In this document: positions 13,108 to 24,975 of the stretch, piece after piece
Layout of the letters: each line of letters begins with the position of its first letter
Numbering within the stretch: position 1 is the first letter of the stretch
Source: Bolinopsis microptera
Taxonomy: Eukaryota > Ctenophora > Tentaculata > Lobata > Bolinopsidae
Length of the DNA stretch: 64,000 nt
Assembly (NCBI RefSeq): GCF_026151205.1
Contig: NC_087080.1
Span: forward strand, 8,645,720 to 8,709,719
Direction: 5' to 3'
Notes under the pieces: model-generated
The model's input: the letters and a program-made list of their open reading frames with translations, nothing else
Database searches by the model: none
What the model was told of the DNA's origin: nothing
Program-made: the position numbers and the translations under genes

Positions 13108-14403
13108 ATGGTGCATGAAAGAATGTCGTCAGCTGAGAGTTCGTATCATGAAGATTCGAAACTTATGTTACCGGCAACAACCACAGCAAAGTGGACGAAG
13201 AGCGACATTCTCCTTATCACACTCGGGTCATTTATAAAGTTTGGTGATGCTGCGGAGATATACCTTCCTGGGGTTATGACACAAATAATATCATGTGAAC
13301 TTGGCTTATCTTCCACCCAAGAGGGTGTTCTTGGGATGATTCTCTTCCTCTTTTTAGCTGTGTCTTGCCTGGTTTCAGTTCCTCTTGTTAAATGGTTGGG
13401 GGAACGACGGACAATATTACTGTCGATGTATTTATCGATCCTGTGTTCATGTTTTTGCGCTGGAGTTCCAACATTCTTCAACCTGGTCATTGCCAGGGCT
13501 TTAATAGGACTTTGTGTTGGTCTCAACTCTTCAACGATTGGGGTTTTCATCAGAAAAAGGGTATCCTCTGAAGACAATATAACTCCCAGCATGTTTATAC
13601 ACGGCAGTGTAACTTTTCCACTCGGAGCAGCCTATGTATCTATCATAGGCTACTTCCTGCTAGATTTGCTTGGTTGGAGATTTTTTCTTCTAGTTGTTTC
13701 CCTCCCTTTGTTCATTCCGCCTATAATTATGTTGCATTTCTCTTTTAAAAATGATACATCTACAGAGAGGACGTATGTAGAGTTCAACGAAGGGCAAAAC
13801 TACAAAGAAGTGCACAGTTTCGAAGAAAGAGCTATCAAGTTATGTATCTTCCAAGGATTTAGCAAGTTGGCTGGATATGGTAGCATATTACTTCTTCCAG
13901 CCCTGATAAGGAGATACAAGATACTGGACTCTCCTCAAAATGATGAAAAGTGTTCGCAGGTAGTGCAAGGGTCCGATTTTCTGATATTAGCAGCTGTCAC
14001 TGGGGGAGCTGCTTTTTTGGGGAGGCCATTGTGTTACTACCTCAGAAGAATCTGCAAATTTACATGGCTGCAATCATTTGGTGCTGTCAGCATGGGCTTG
14101 TGCTATGGTCTGATCCTTGCAAATCCAGGGAAAGTTGCTGAAGCTGTCTTGTTGTGGATTGCAATGCTAGGTTTCTCCATGCAGGAAACAGAGGCTTGGC
14201 TCCTCATGTTAGAGCCGCAGTATTTTGGAGGACGTGTCATCCTTGGAGCGGCTGTGGTCATTGCCTCTGGTTACGTAGGTGGAGCAGTAGGGGTCTCTTT
14301 TGTCGGTTTTGTGGATCCTCTTCTAGCTACTTCAGTCATTGTCTGTGTTTGTTTATTGCAAGCTTTAGTAATTTTTACAATGGCCGCTGGACTGAAGTAC
14401 TGA
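13108..14403 (+). CDS. MFS transporter, copy 2
   Basis: Intact 431-residue paralogue of the gene at 4,957, in the same orientation, with the same start context (CCCGTTCAGG, then TTCTAATG). I count about 15 amino-acid differences. Nine fall between residues about 206 and 246 (the loop between the two six-helix halves) and three in the last six residues; the twelve-helix core is nearly identical. The duplicated block also includes about 230 bp upstream and about 100 bp downstream. Both copies keep full reading frames, so both may be functional transporters. Confidence 0.85.
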   Translation: MVHERMSSAESSYHEDSKLMLPATTTAKWTKSDILLITLGSFIKFGDAAEIYLPGVMTQIISCELGLSSTQEGVLGMILFLFLAVSCLVSVPLVKWLGERRTILLSMYLSILCSCFCAGVPTFFNLVIARALIGLCVGLNSSTIGVFIRKRVSSEDNITPSMFIHGSVTFPLGAAYVSIIGYFLLDLLGWRFFLLVVSLPLFIPPIIMLHFSFKNDTSTERTYVEFNEGQNYKEVHSFEERAIKLCIFQGFSKLAGYGSILLLPALIRRYKILDSPQNDEKCSQVVQGSDFLILAAVTGGAAFLGRPLCYYLRRICKFTWLQSFGAVSMGLCYGLILANPGKVAEAVLLWIAMLGFSMQETEAWLLMLEPQYFGGRVILGAAVVIASGYVGGAVGVSFVGFVDPLLATSVIVCVCLLQALVIFTMAAGLKY

Positions 14404-16890
14404 TAATTAGCCTTTTAATGAACATTTCTCGGGATTAACAATGATTATTTAAAACTTTATCTTAATTTACTGATCAGATAGGCACTTATTTATTCATTCA
14501 GGCATTAACTTATGACCATAACATTATATTATATATGTTATACCTAATAATATCTTTTTGTACAATCGCTCAAATTAAACTTGAATCAAAAGCAGACGAA
14601 TTAAATTGTATTCCTTGTTCAAAATACCAACCAATCCCACCAATGATATTCCAAAATCGTGTAAAATTCCAAAAATTAAATAGTAGTACGGTTGAAATTA
14701 TGTTTCCGATATCTGGTCTGGTCAGAGCAGTTACTAGGCAGTTAATTAGCAGTTATTAAGCAGTTACTAAGCAGTTACTAATCAGTTACTGGTTACTGGT
14801 CAGAGCAGTTACTAATGACCCAGTCTGATGATAGAAAAAGGGAAGGTAAAAGAAACTGCAGGAAAGACGTTGCTTGCCAAATACATATCAGGACATTAAC
14901 CTGACCTTACTAACTTTAAGAACAGACCCTGAAAAGAGCGCCACGTTCCGTCACTCGAGAGGAATAAGTTGGAACTATAAAACACGGTGTCTCATGTCAA
15001 GCCACAAGTAGAACAAAGTAGATAAAATTGCACCTTTAATCTCAACAACAACAACAAAATTAACACCAACTAACGACAGTAAAACTCAAGATGTCATAAA
15101 TTAAATTATATTTTACGAATACAGAGCAAATAAGTTAGTAAAATATAAAACACAAATTAGAAAATATAAGTTAGATTATTATCAGCCCATGTTTTTTTTT
15201 CCATCTCCTTGACTCAATCTGCACATAATGAGGAGACTTTACAGAATGTGCATGACAAATGATTTTCTATCACGGCTGCTATTTATGTGAATATTATTAC
15301 GGTGTTATGAGATTAAAGACATAATATTCTTCGTCTCATGCATGTTCTTTACAATCGCAGCTAGGCTAGATTGAGCATCAGGAAGAATTGCAATTAATCT
15401 GTATAAATTAAGTGAATGTTTAAAAATGCAGAATTGAGTATAATGAAGTTAAACGATTTAAAACTTAAATATACTTGACTGTCCCGAGGAGGGTGCACTG
15501 TGTTTATTAGCAACTATCACGTGTCCGGAGTGTTCGGTATTACCAGATACGGAACTAAAGCCAAGATTCTCGTTTGGTTCCCGGGTCAACTTGTTGCAGG
15601 AAATGTATGAAAGTCATCCACCAGACGGCTGACACTGATTAGGAGATTGGGTGAAATTTGATCCTCCAAAACCAGCAAGCGTTATTTAGCCTCTGCGTTA
15701 TCAAGCTGAAATTGTATTACATTAGAATGGGAGGGATATTGTTTAAAGACTATAATTATATAATTAACTTGCTCTATTTCTGTGAATAACCGTGGTTGAG
15801 AATAGCAGAGGCTTAAACGGGGAGGAGTTTTCAAGGCAGTTCCACGAAAGTATGCACTATGTAAACACTAAAAAGGTTTACCGTGCTGCATTATAATAAT
15901 ATTATCTATGTAATTATTATACATTAGACTATGAGTTGAACATGATAAACCTAACCACACCTAGTGCTGGCTTTTGCGTCTAAACTTCTATATAAAATAC
16001 AGTCGAGTGATCTGCTAGGTAAATGGTAGTTAGTACATAAAGTTAGTATGTAAAGTCAGAACCTAAAAATGTATTAAAAATAAGATATAGGATAAAGAGT
16101 TCAGTTCAATTTAGAGAATTGACCAGATTTGAACTGTTGTAAAACTTATAAGCGCACAATAGTGCAACACTAAATTAACTCTAACCTCATATTCTATCCG
16201 TTCTTTTGCATTTAAAATTTTACTCTGTAAGTAAACGGATCCAACATTTTTATTCTTGGGGTTCTTCTTATCGTTCATCTGAAAAAGAATAAAGAATAAA
16301 GACTGGGAGCTCTAGCTACTCAGATTACTGTTCTGGTAATCTCAGCAGATGTCAGATGACAGCAGACTGAAAGAATTCAGGAACTAGCCCTGAAGGCTGG
16401 TTGTGACGTATTCTATATTCTATATCCTTGTTCGTACTGTATAATATTGACATATTATATATGAGAATGTGTAAATTGATTCTCTTATCTGAGGTAAGTA
16501 CTGGGGTTTTGAAACCACCGTGATAACATTAAACATAATGGTAATATTATTACCATAATGTGGTAATATTATGCAGGTAGGTACAGTCGTCCCAGTCATC
16601 ATGTTATTAAATTCCAGTTGCAGTGACTTCTATCATATTATATGGAAAGAAAACACTGAGGTGTGTTACTTGCACCATGTTCAATGTGCGAACTGGCGTG
16701 TTCCTGTCAAGGAACTTAAAAGGCAGGGTGCAGTATCGCAGGGTAGGTTCTCACATTTGGTATCTTTGGTGCAGTTATGTTCAAGCCAAGTGAACATAAC
16801 ATCATCTTATCACAGTACTAAAATGACTTAACTTTCAACCACTTAGAATTCTTTTTACTATGACTACCAGACAAGTACCTCTAGACTTAC
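14404..16890. other. 2.5-kb stretch with no supported gene
   Basis: Short open frames only. A degenerate array of the motif GCAGTTACTA lies at 14,728-14,813. I searched the minus strand by eye for the remaining PAM16 exon(s), expected as a GGSFYLQSK-like block, and did not find them. The rest is AT-rich non-coding sequence. Confidence 0.5.
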
Positions 16891-17236
16891 CTCTACAAGT
16901 TGATCTGTTGCTTCCTGCAGCGCCTCCCTATCATCTATCGCATCCAAGTTAAGTATCTTCTTTGCCTCACTCAAATCCATGTTGCCGAAGTTTGACACGG
17001 CTGCAGCCTCCCATTTCTTTGGATCTGTTAAAAAATTCCATGTTAATGTAAACAATAAATAGAGGTTTATTGTAAAATACTTTGGTTCAACACAAAATGT
17101 AAAGATGTTTGGCCAATAAAAGAAAATGATACTTACTTTGCTTTGCTGCCAAGTATTCCTCTTGAAATGTCTTTCTAAATGCTCTTGATAGTGATGTTGC
17201 TATTTGTTGTATCAAACCGATAGGAATTCTTGACAT
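16891..17236 (-). CDS. PAM16: PAM16/Magmas-like protein, first two coding exons
   Basis: PAM16 (Tim16, Magmas) is the J-like regulatory subunit of the presequence translocase motor on the matrix side of the mitochondrial inner membrane; it pairs with the J-protein PAM18/DNAJC19. Exon 1 is 17137-17236 (starts MSRIPIGLIQQIATSLSRAF, an amphipathic N-terminus). Exon 2 is 16891-17024 and contains AAAVSNFGNMDLSEAKKILN, matching the family's conserved MxLxEAxxILN segment. Introns are bounded by GTAAGT and AG in phase 1, and exon 2 ends in phase 0 before GTAAGT. The C-terminal part of the degenerate J domain, including the usual GGSFYLQSK region, was not found in the 2.5 kb below. The gene has either a long intron, a lost exon or a rearrangement. 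Confidence 0.75.
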
Positions 17237-17279
17237 TGCAACTAAAAATAAGTACTCTTGTCAAATTTCATTAATAAAA

Positions 17280-18045
17280 ATAATAGCAAAGATTGAAGAC
17301 AAACCATTTATTCACAATCCCAATTTTGTGGCTTAGTAACTTCATTTAAGGTCTTTTGGACTCTCCTAATTGATTTCCTTGTCCTCAGAAGAGCACCTAA
17401 ATATACAGAATTTTGAATATTCGAATGATTGAAAATAACAACAAAAGCAGCAGTACAGATCATATATTGACAAATTTTGAAACTGCAAGTAGTTTTAGAA
17501 AAATTTTATTCAATATGAATCGACGGACATGTTGTAAGAACCAATACAAATTTCTGGTGATTGTAAGAAATTTACTCAATTATACCAAGTTATTTTACCA
17601 TAATTTTAACTTTTATCATAGACAATCGGGAAGTTGCATACATAATCGAGAAAAGATTGAAGACAACCTATTTATACCCAATCCCAAAATTGGTCTAAAA
17701 GAAATTTGTTCATAATAGGGGAAAATCCCATATTTTAGAAAAGTGGCTAAGTAATAGTAGGGTCTTTTGGACTCTTCTAATTGATTTCCCTGTCCCCAGA
17801 AGAGCAATCAAACATACAGAATTTTTAATATTCGAATGATTGAAAATAATAAAAAAGCAGCTGTACAGTATGATCATTATATTATTATGAAAAAGTTTGT
17901 AAGCAAGCAGTTTTTGGCTACATATTTTATTCGATATGAATCGACGAAAAGAACCAATAAAAATTTCTGGTGACGGTAAGAAATTTACTCAATTATACGT
18001 TATGCTACCATCATTTTTTAACTTTTATCATACATAATCGAGAAG
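17280..18045. repeat. Tandem duplication of a ~370-bp segment
   Basis: Positions about 17,285-17,648 and 17,652-18,045 are two diverged direct copies. Both contain GTCTTTTGGACTCTYCTAAT, ATATTCGAATGATTGAAAAT, ATATGAATCGACG, AAATTTCTGGTGA and ATAATCGAGAAG. The block lies immediately 5' of the PAM16 start and downstream of the phosphatase gene. No coding function is evident. Confidence 0.85.
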
Positions 18046-18413
18046 TTGCATTAAATGGACAATATAATTAACATCATAACAATTAACATTTTAACCTGAT
18101 CAATTTGAACAAAACACAATTCCTGCACCTATAGCTATTTTGATAAGATATAATATATAATACAGTTACCAAAACTATTTATAACATACATTTTTGAAAG
18201 AGATCTAAAAAGATCAATCACAAACGATATTGCATTTTGGAATATAAAAATTAAAACTGTACCTAGTACAGTGAATAAAAAACACAAACACATAGTTAAC
18301 AGTTTTTGTATCATTTTAAAAAAAGCTTTTCGGCTGATCTCAAATAATCAGCAAGAAACACTGATCATCACTTTACTACAGCACAGAGAACAATTACAAT
18401 GCAAGGTCAATCG

Positions 18414-18992
18414 TCAGTGAAACCATATCATTTCCCAGATGATATAGCCTTCCGTCATACCAAGAATAGATCCACCTATCAAATCAGACACATAGTGTCG
18501 ACCCATTAGAACTCTGGATGCGATGACAACAGAATAAAACAAAACAGCAGCACTGTAGTATGCAGCATACACATTTTTGTCCAAAAGGCACATTGTCAGG
18601 TACCAAAACATTGACATGCGGGTGCAATGACCAGATGGGAAGGAGTATTTGTCTGGTCCATGTGTGAAGAACATGTCTTCATTATCCTGGTATTGAGGTC
18701 GAGGTCGCTTGAAAAAGTTCTTAGCAGAGAACTGGCAGAAAACATCAACAAGATGTGCAATTGAGATATTGAGAAAGAACCAGTACCAGTCTGTACAAAA
18801 TGGCATCATGAGGATACAAAATGTGAGGGATGGCACACCACTACCAAGAATCTCAAACAGGTACAGTATTTTGTCAAGAATCTTGAAAAGAATAGTTTCT
18901 TTGTTCAACTTACACATCAATGCTAGCTTCCATGATAGCTCAAAATCGTAATGATTTATTTGGCTTAGCAAAGACTTAGTCTTTTCCGACAT
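18414..18992 (-). CDS. PAP2-family lipid phosphatase, PLPP6-like
   Basis: 192-residue integral-membrane phosphatase of the PAP2/PLPP type. All three active-site motifs are present: K91-x6-R98-P99 (KNFFKRPRP), PSGH at 119-122, and S159-R160-x5-H166-x3-D170 (SRVLMGRHYVSD). Several hydrophobic segments surround them, as expected for an ER or nuclear-envelope membrane enzyme. The short form and motif spelling are closest to polyisoprenoid diphosphate phosphohydrolase (PLPP6/PPAPDC2), which dephosphorylates farnesyl- and presqualene-type diphosphates; that substrate is inferred from family resemblance. It is intronless in its coding region. The ATG is chosen because no in-frame upstream coding is visible. 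It is shorter than human PLPP6 at the N-terminus. Confidence 0.85.
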   Translation of the reverse strand: MSEKTKSLLSQINHYDFELSWKLALMCKLNKETILFKILDKILYLFEILGSGVPSLTFCILMMPFCTDWYWFFLNISIAHLVDVFCQFSAKNFFKRPRPQYQDNEDMFFTHGPDKYSFPSGHCTRMSMFWYLTMCLLDKNVYAAYYSAAVLFYSVVIASRVLMGRHYVSDLIGGSILGMTEGYIIWEMIWFH

Positions 18993-20303
18993 TGTTTGAC
19001 CTGGACAGAGAGTGATTGTTGAACATGCAGATATAATTAGGTGAAGATTTTTGCAAAGATGTTTGGTAAAACATTTAAGATTTTTTGGTAAAACAAAGAC
19101 ATTTCAAACGGGTGACATGAATTCTTAGTTTTACTTTCATAGACACAAAGAATAAAAATGTATCAAATGAATTATGGGCTATATAATATCAATATGGGTA
19201 TGTTACTTTTCAGGAAAAGCCACAGCTTGTTATTGTCTCCCATAATGTATATCCAAGGAAAAAAAGAAAAGAAAAAAGGGGGGACACCCAACACATAAAT
19301 AAATAAATAAATAATATGTAGCTGAGATAATAACATGTAGCTGAGACACCTCACAGCAAGTAGACCAAAGTGGCTCTTGGTTGTGAAAGGTGTATTAACT
19401 AACCGCCGAAGCGGTGGGTTGGGAGTCCCCCCTGGGATCATTTCGTCCGTAAAATTTTACACAATATATATAAAAACTACAATAAATTATCTATAAAATT
19501 TACATAAACAGACTTTAAGAGACCTCATAGCTCGTCTTCTGAGGTATGAGATTGAAGGATACGTCATCCAGTCCAAGGTGCTGAGCTTTTTATTTTCCTC
19601 TGATTCCCCTGAGTGCTATGAGTGTGCTTCATAGCAGATCAAACCTGAATCGTGTTCTGATGTGATTTTTTTCCCTGCTCTTGCCGAAGGCAAAAAGATC
19701 GTAGGGAACAAGTAATCGGGTTTGGATATATGAGCTATCCCGATGGACCTGCGGTGACGACAAAAGTCTGCTCCTTCGCAATATAGACCACTCCCCTATA
19801 ATTATGAGTATAGGAAGCGTCTGTTATGCTGCGCGCGAGGCTCGGCATGTGTTAGTTAATTGCAGTATCCAACGCGAATTTCAATTGTCAAACGATGCCG
19901 TTCAAATTAAATTAGCCCAAAGTTTGTGCGCCGCATACTAAATATTCGATTATCCTGCACGTGCGTCGTGCGCAATGACAAATTACGATGAAAATATTGC
20001 AACTTTTTAACAACAAAATAATCCAATATCTAATTTTTATTAATCGATAAAATTATCTTTTCGTTTAGTTGCAAATGTTAACGGTTTAAGCAGGGAAAAT
20101 TAATCGTGCGTGGTGTAACCGCGGCGAAATTCTTGTTGACCTGGCTCTTAGCTTCTTTGTTGTGGTCAGCTATCATCTCAGAGATACAATCTACGAACAC
20201 AGTTCAAAGTGGTCCCATACCTCCAGATGCTGTAAAGACGTAAAGACTAGTGGGATAAAGGACACTTTCTCTTCCTTACAGCCATAGACTAGAAATTCTC
20301 AAT
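18993..20303 (-). pseudogene. Degenerate retroelement, 3' part (family R)
   Basis: Minus-strand sequence around 20,130-20,215 reads SEMIADHNKEAKSQVNK, nearly the same as SEMIGDHRKEAKSQVNN at 34.2 kb. The order then follows the same 3' sequence (CTCGTCTTCTGAGG at 19.5 kb, GATCATTTCGTCC at 19,436, GGGTTGGGAGTCCCCCC at about 19,419, and GCCACTTTGG as the complement of CCAAAGTGGC). It is therefore a decayed copy of the retroelement family into which the 12.1-kb foldback inserted. An (AAAT)n tract lies at about 19,297-19,313. There is no intact coding frame. Confidence 0.6.
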
Positions 20304-20801
20304 TTGACAACGCTGGCAGAGCGGCGAATACGTGGGGACCTTATTGAAGCATTTAAGGTTATTAATGGTTTGACCGAGTATGGCTCAGATTTGTTCAAAG
20401 TGAGCAGATCTGGTCTTAATCTTGTATCATCCAACAGAAGTTGTAAGAGTATGGCAAAGATTAGGAATCTCCAAAGTTCATTTCTTCCAGAGCGAGTTAT
20501 TCCTTACTGGAACAAACTTCCTCCAGATGTTAAGAACTCGGTGACTGTTTTAAGTTTTAAGATTAAATTAGACGGGTTTAAGAAAGATGTGATTTCTAAG
20601 GATATTTCTATTGATTCACATTTTTGGAATGTTTCAAATGAAGTGTTAGGGAGAATTGAAGGACCTAGCTATGTTAGTAATAAAGAGAAGCATAACGATT
20701 ATCTTTATTTCCACCCTTTTGTGGCAAAAAAGCAATTCATAAATCTTTATTCCACTGGGAAGTATGAATAGGCTTATCTTTTTGTTAAAAAAAAAAAAAA
20801 A
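20304..20801 (+). pseudogene. 5'-truncated LINE, RT C-terminal fragment with poly(A)
   Basis: The open frame to 20,771 contains ERRIRGDLIEAFKVINGL and PYWNKLPPDVKNSVTV. These are typical of the C-terminal end of CR1/jockey-like LINE ORF2 (R-R-x-RGDLIE...; WNxLPxxVxxxxSVxxFK). The same two motifs occur in the fragment at 39.56 kb, but the sequence is distinct. A poly(A) run at about 20,789-20,801 probably marks the 3' tail. No catalytic RT motif remains. Confidence 0.8.
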
Positions 20802-21009
20802 GGAAGCAACTCACGGTATCACTCTCATAAGAGACATGTTTCATCATTTACCGGAGTTGCAACCAAATATACACAATAAGGTTTGGTACTTTATCCGTAC
20901 CTCCCCTTTCATAGAAATAATAGCAAAAATATACACCTATCTTTAAGAAATCAACATCTGTATAAAACATTCGCTCAACCAAAATTAAAACAATTTTCCT
21001 GTTAATAAT

Positions 21010-21363
21010 TTAACGGCACTCATAAGAGGTCATACTAGGTATAAGTCCAAATGCTGTGTCAGCAACCGTTTTTGTTACTTTCTTTTCTTCTTGACTCCTC
21101 ACACCATGAACTGATACCACTATGCTTTTAAGCATAGCAAAGCATATCTTGGTCCTGATGTAGTTGATAACATCTGTGTAGCTCTCCTTTCTCTTCTTTG
21201 ATATCAATCTAGCAAGACGTTTGTGAAATCTGTCACATTCTGGTGCTGTAGTCCCTGCTGTAGAAAATACTAGAGGAATGAAAGACGCTCTTTCAGTGTT
21301 GATGACTCGTGAGTTATACTTAGTTTTTTTTTCTTCCTCATTTCTCTTGTACAACTTGTCCAT
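21010..21363 (-). pseudogene. Retroelement ORF C-terminal fragment (family R)
   Basis: 117-residue minus-strand frame with RVINTERASFIPLVFSTAGT, ECDRFHKRLARLI and YIRTKICFAMLKSIVVSVHG. From memory, this pattern (TPLVFxxxGG..., HKRLAxLI..., xYIRTxLxFxLLxSxxxxxRG) is common at the C-terminus of invertebrate retroelement polyproteins annotated as RT-containing. It is related to the fragments at 20.2 and 34.0 kb. No catalytic domain is present. Confidence 0.6.
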
Positions 21364-21790
21364 AGGCTTATCTTTTGGGGATGCTTTTTGAATTTATTTG
21401 AAATTTTAAAATAAAGTTGTAGTTAATAATTTATTAATTTTGGTGGTAAGATATTTATATTTTTCCATCATGTGTGATGATGTTATGTCATAATTTATAC
21501 TTTACTTTACTTTACTTTCTCTGACTGAAGTAGAGATCTTTCTTCATAGAGATTTTTTAAATCTTTCTCATGTGCACTGTAGATATTATCTAGTGGCTTA
21601 AACGTATTTGAGTCGCAATTAGGATAAGTGAGCCTGACAAATAATGAAATTAAAGGGACAAAAAATTAACAGGGTGGACCCCCAACCCATGTAGCTGAGA
21701 CACCTTACAGCAAGTGTACCAAAGTGGCTCTTGCTTGTGAACAGTACATCAACTACCCGCCGAAGCAGTGGGTTGGGAGTCCCCCCCCCT

Positions 21791-22021
21791 CACAGGAGGA
21801 GCTAAGTGCAAAGAAACTGTCACTAACTGCTACAAACTGCCACTAACTGCCACAAACTGCCACTAACTGCCACAAACTGCCACTAACTGCTACAAACTGC
21901 CACTAACTGCCACTAACTGCCACTAACTGCTACAATCGCGCCCACGCATTTGCGCGCGACAGTAGCAGTTAGTGGCAGTTAGTGGCAGTTAGTGGCAGTT
22001 AGTAGCAGTTAGTGGCAGTTT
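21791..22021. repeat. Left terminal hairpin array
   Basis: The first half repeats CTGCCACTAACTGCYACAAA; the second half (from about 21,960) repeats its complement GCAGTTAGTGGCAGTTAGTG. The pivot is GC-rich (ATCGCGCCCACGCATTTGCG). A single strand could fold into a hairpin of roughly 200 bp. The unit period is 10-20 bp with ACTAACTGC and ACAAACTGC alternating. The outer 30 bp form the element terminus. Confidence 0.92.
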
Positions 22022-23234
22022 TTATGCGCGTCGGGATTTCAAATCGAGCGCTCATCAATTTTTATAATAGCAAGTCCGCAGCGTTTAGAGCTGCATTGTT
22101 GATTATTGGGCAGCGCTCAGCCTGTCATTCCGCCGAATCTCTATTCATTAATGAACATGATAGCCTGAGGTTCCCAGGTAACATTGTTGACTAAACCAGA
22201 CTGTGCACGTTGTGCTAGATGTCAAATGTTGCAGATAGCGTATACGATTTTTTAAACTATGTTTTGATTTGATTTGACTTGACTTAACTTGTAGTAAACG
22301 GTCGGCCGTTTTACAACACGGCAATATGACTGCTTGTGTTAGTTTCGACACTAAATATTTTGTTCTCGCTGCATGAGTATATAAATGTTTGATATGAATT
22401 ATGAAATGAGAAGTCGTGTATTATGTAATATAATAGATTCAGAAGACTCGTGAATGTGCAAGTATATGAATATTTATATTATATCATATCCATTGAATTA
22501 TATTCATGGGACCAGCAAAAGCTCACAGCTAACAGCATTTATTTTTATTTATGATAAGATGATAAGTTCATTATGAGCAATTTTTAATTTAGTTCGTATC
22601 AGGCTAGGAGTCTAGTAATCGAGTTTTATTTGTTAATAAAAAAACTTCTCTACGGTATTAGGAAAACTGCTGTGATAGACCGGAGCGCAGCAAAAAATTT
22701 AATAGCTTGTCCTGGACCGAATTCTACCAAATATTTACTACAAGTATGACACTTTTCGGATTTAGAAGGGTGCTGTCCAGACTATGAGTATGTTAACGGT
22801 GCGCGGTGATATCATTGAAGCTAAAGTCGGCACTAAAAATTAAAGTAAATATACCTCACGCCACACACTAATTGCATACGTTTGTAATTTTATTGTCTCT
22901 TATCAGCTTGCTTATTTCTCCTACCCGAACGCCTAACGGAGAGATTACTTTGTTTATGTTATTTTACGTATCTGACAGGTAAAAATTAATAACAATAAAT
23001 TTCACCTACTGAACGTATTCATAATAGAAAAGTTGCTAGTTTGGTTCTCCACCGTGCAATAGGATCTGTTTCACGTTCCGGTTCACTCTTTAAGATAAAA
23101 GCCTCTAATCGATGATTTTGCCCTTATAGCTTATTTGTACTTGTAGTGAATTCGTACGGAACGTTCACTAAAAATAGTTTGTGAACGCGTTCGCTAAAAG
23201 ATTTTAACGTTTGGAACATAAGGAACGTTAAAAC
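22022..23234. other. Left subterminal region of the foldback, no partner in the right arm
   Basis: No supported gene. Positions 22,085-22,190 (CCTGTCATTCCGCC, then TGAGGTTCCCAGGTAAC) are a diverged relative of 24,300-24,445, so a module is repeated within the element. Positions 23,162-23,232 (GTTTGTGAACGCGTTCGCTA) are one of three copies of a short dispersed sequence, also at 25.79 and 29.64 kb. Confidence 0.5.
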
Positions 23235-23344
23235 AGGGCCTCCCACGGATTAAACAGTTTTGTGCGGAGAAAGAAGTGAAGAGAGAACGAAACCAAAGAA
23301 TTCTCCGACAATTGTTCCAGCCAGCCTCACCGCAGCAACGCCAA

Positions 23345-24173
23345 CAAAAAAAACCAACACTTTTCTTTATATAGCCTCCAAATTGTGGAATAGCATACAT
23401 AAACGGATTCTAAATGAGAATGGGGAAATCCTCACTACTTCTGTAGCTTTGGTTAAATTACGCTGTAAAAGTATCATCCTGGGATCTCAATCCATCAACA
23501 ATAATAACACCTGGACTTACCACAACTTTCACATCGCCCCTCACTCAATCACAGACCAAACCATTTCATCACTCACTCACCAAATTGCCGACCCAATATC
23601 TATTGAAGTGGCGAAAATTTTCTAGACAAATGATATTTTGATATTATTGCTGCAGCAGATACAAATACCAACATTATTATATTCCCAAACGTTTGAACCT
23701 TTAAATTAACTAGGAAAGTCAATCCTCAACTTGACTTTTACTGTTTTAAACAGATATGATGATATTAACTTAATTTATTATTATTATTATTATTTTTTTT
23801 TTACATACTCCTTCTTAGTGTGGTGACTTGGGGTCCATAAATATAACAATACAAGCTGATAAACCAAAAAGAACAACTGGGGTAGGTAGGTAGCCCTGGT
23901 GGGTGCGTAAACTTTACGGTCTGCTCTCTCCAAGATCAGCCTGCTTCTCCATTTTACCGTGAAGCCTAATTTCTAGTTTTTATAAAATATACAATGCAAG
24001 TGCAGGTTTACTAATCTTAATCTACTTAACAACTCAATAGCCCAAGTCACCATACCCGTAGTATATTCCATGGTAATAGAAGAGCTTTAAAGTTTTTCAA
24101 ATTGTTGCTATAATTGATTTAAATAAAAATTTGTTGTTTTCTTGAAAAAATTTGTTGTTTTTCTTGAACAATA
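23345..24173 (+). mobile_element. 5'-truncated LINE-B copy inside the left arm
   Basis: Nearly identical, on the plus strand, to the 3' end of LINE-B at 45,505-46,310 (minus). The coding end reads KLWNSIHKRILNENGEIL and stops at 23,623-23,625. The 3' UTR follows, with (ATT)n and the terminal repeat of TTTGTTGTTTTCTTG. The right arm lacks it: its complement goes straight from CGCAGCAACGCCAACA to AGCAAGCAGG. AACA at both junctions is a probable short target duplication. The insertion therefore post-dates the duplication of the arms. Confidence 0.9.
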
Positions 24174-24975
24174 AGCAGGAACTTATCCTAATCCATGCAA
24201 CCTATACAACGCTGACCAAGAATGGACATGCCACGGTACCACTATAATATTTGATTTGATTCTCCGTGCTTGCACTAGCAGTAGCAGAATTTGCTGCTTA
24301 TAATTCCTGGGCGTTGCTAAACCTGTCATTCCGCCCTATCTGCTATAGACATATTTTTAATCGCCATAATATGTTCAATGTTAAATCAATGTGTTTAACT
24401 TAATAAATGCAAAAGCCTGAGCGAGGTACCGTACCCAGGTAAATTGATCTTTGCAAGTTGAATTTGCGTTTCTGAAACCACTCTCTGCACTGGTAATTGT
24501 ATTTAAAAGGGAACACAAAATGATGAACGTGACCAAAATTATTCCCCGCGCGACGCGATAGCCGATAACTGATAAGATTCTCTTTCAGCATTCAGTTTCA
24601 GTTAATTCTGGGTAATTCGCGCGTAAAATCATATTGGCACGTGTGCGTTCCATGTTCTCAGAATTAGGCAACGGTAAGTTTATAATCTTTAACTTTAACT
24701 GTTTGGAAACAGGTGTTGTTATTTTATGCTGGGAATCCCAAAAAGTGCTTGATCGGCCAGTTCATCATTGTGTCTCGCTAAATACTTGGCTAGTTTCATT
24801 ATGCTTCGACTAATCATCACTGTTGGCTTGGGGATGGTATTCAACTGTTGAGGGCTTACTGTAACAACCATTGATACGCTTATAGTTATCAAACAGCAAC
24901 TAACCGATATCCAATGGGTCTCAGCCATAGATTTAGAACAATATAGGCTCAACGGTGGCTCGGAAAAGTATAATC

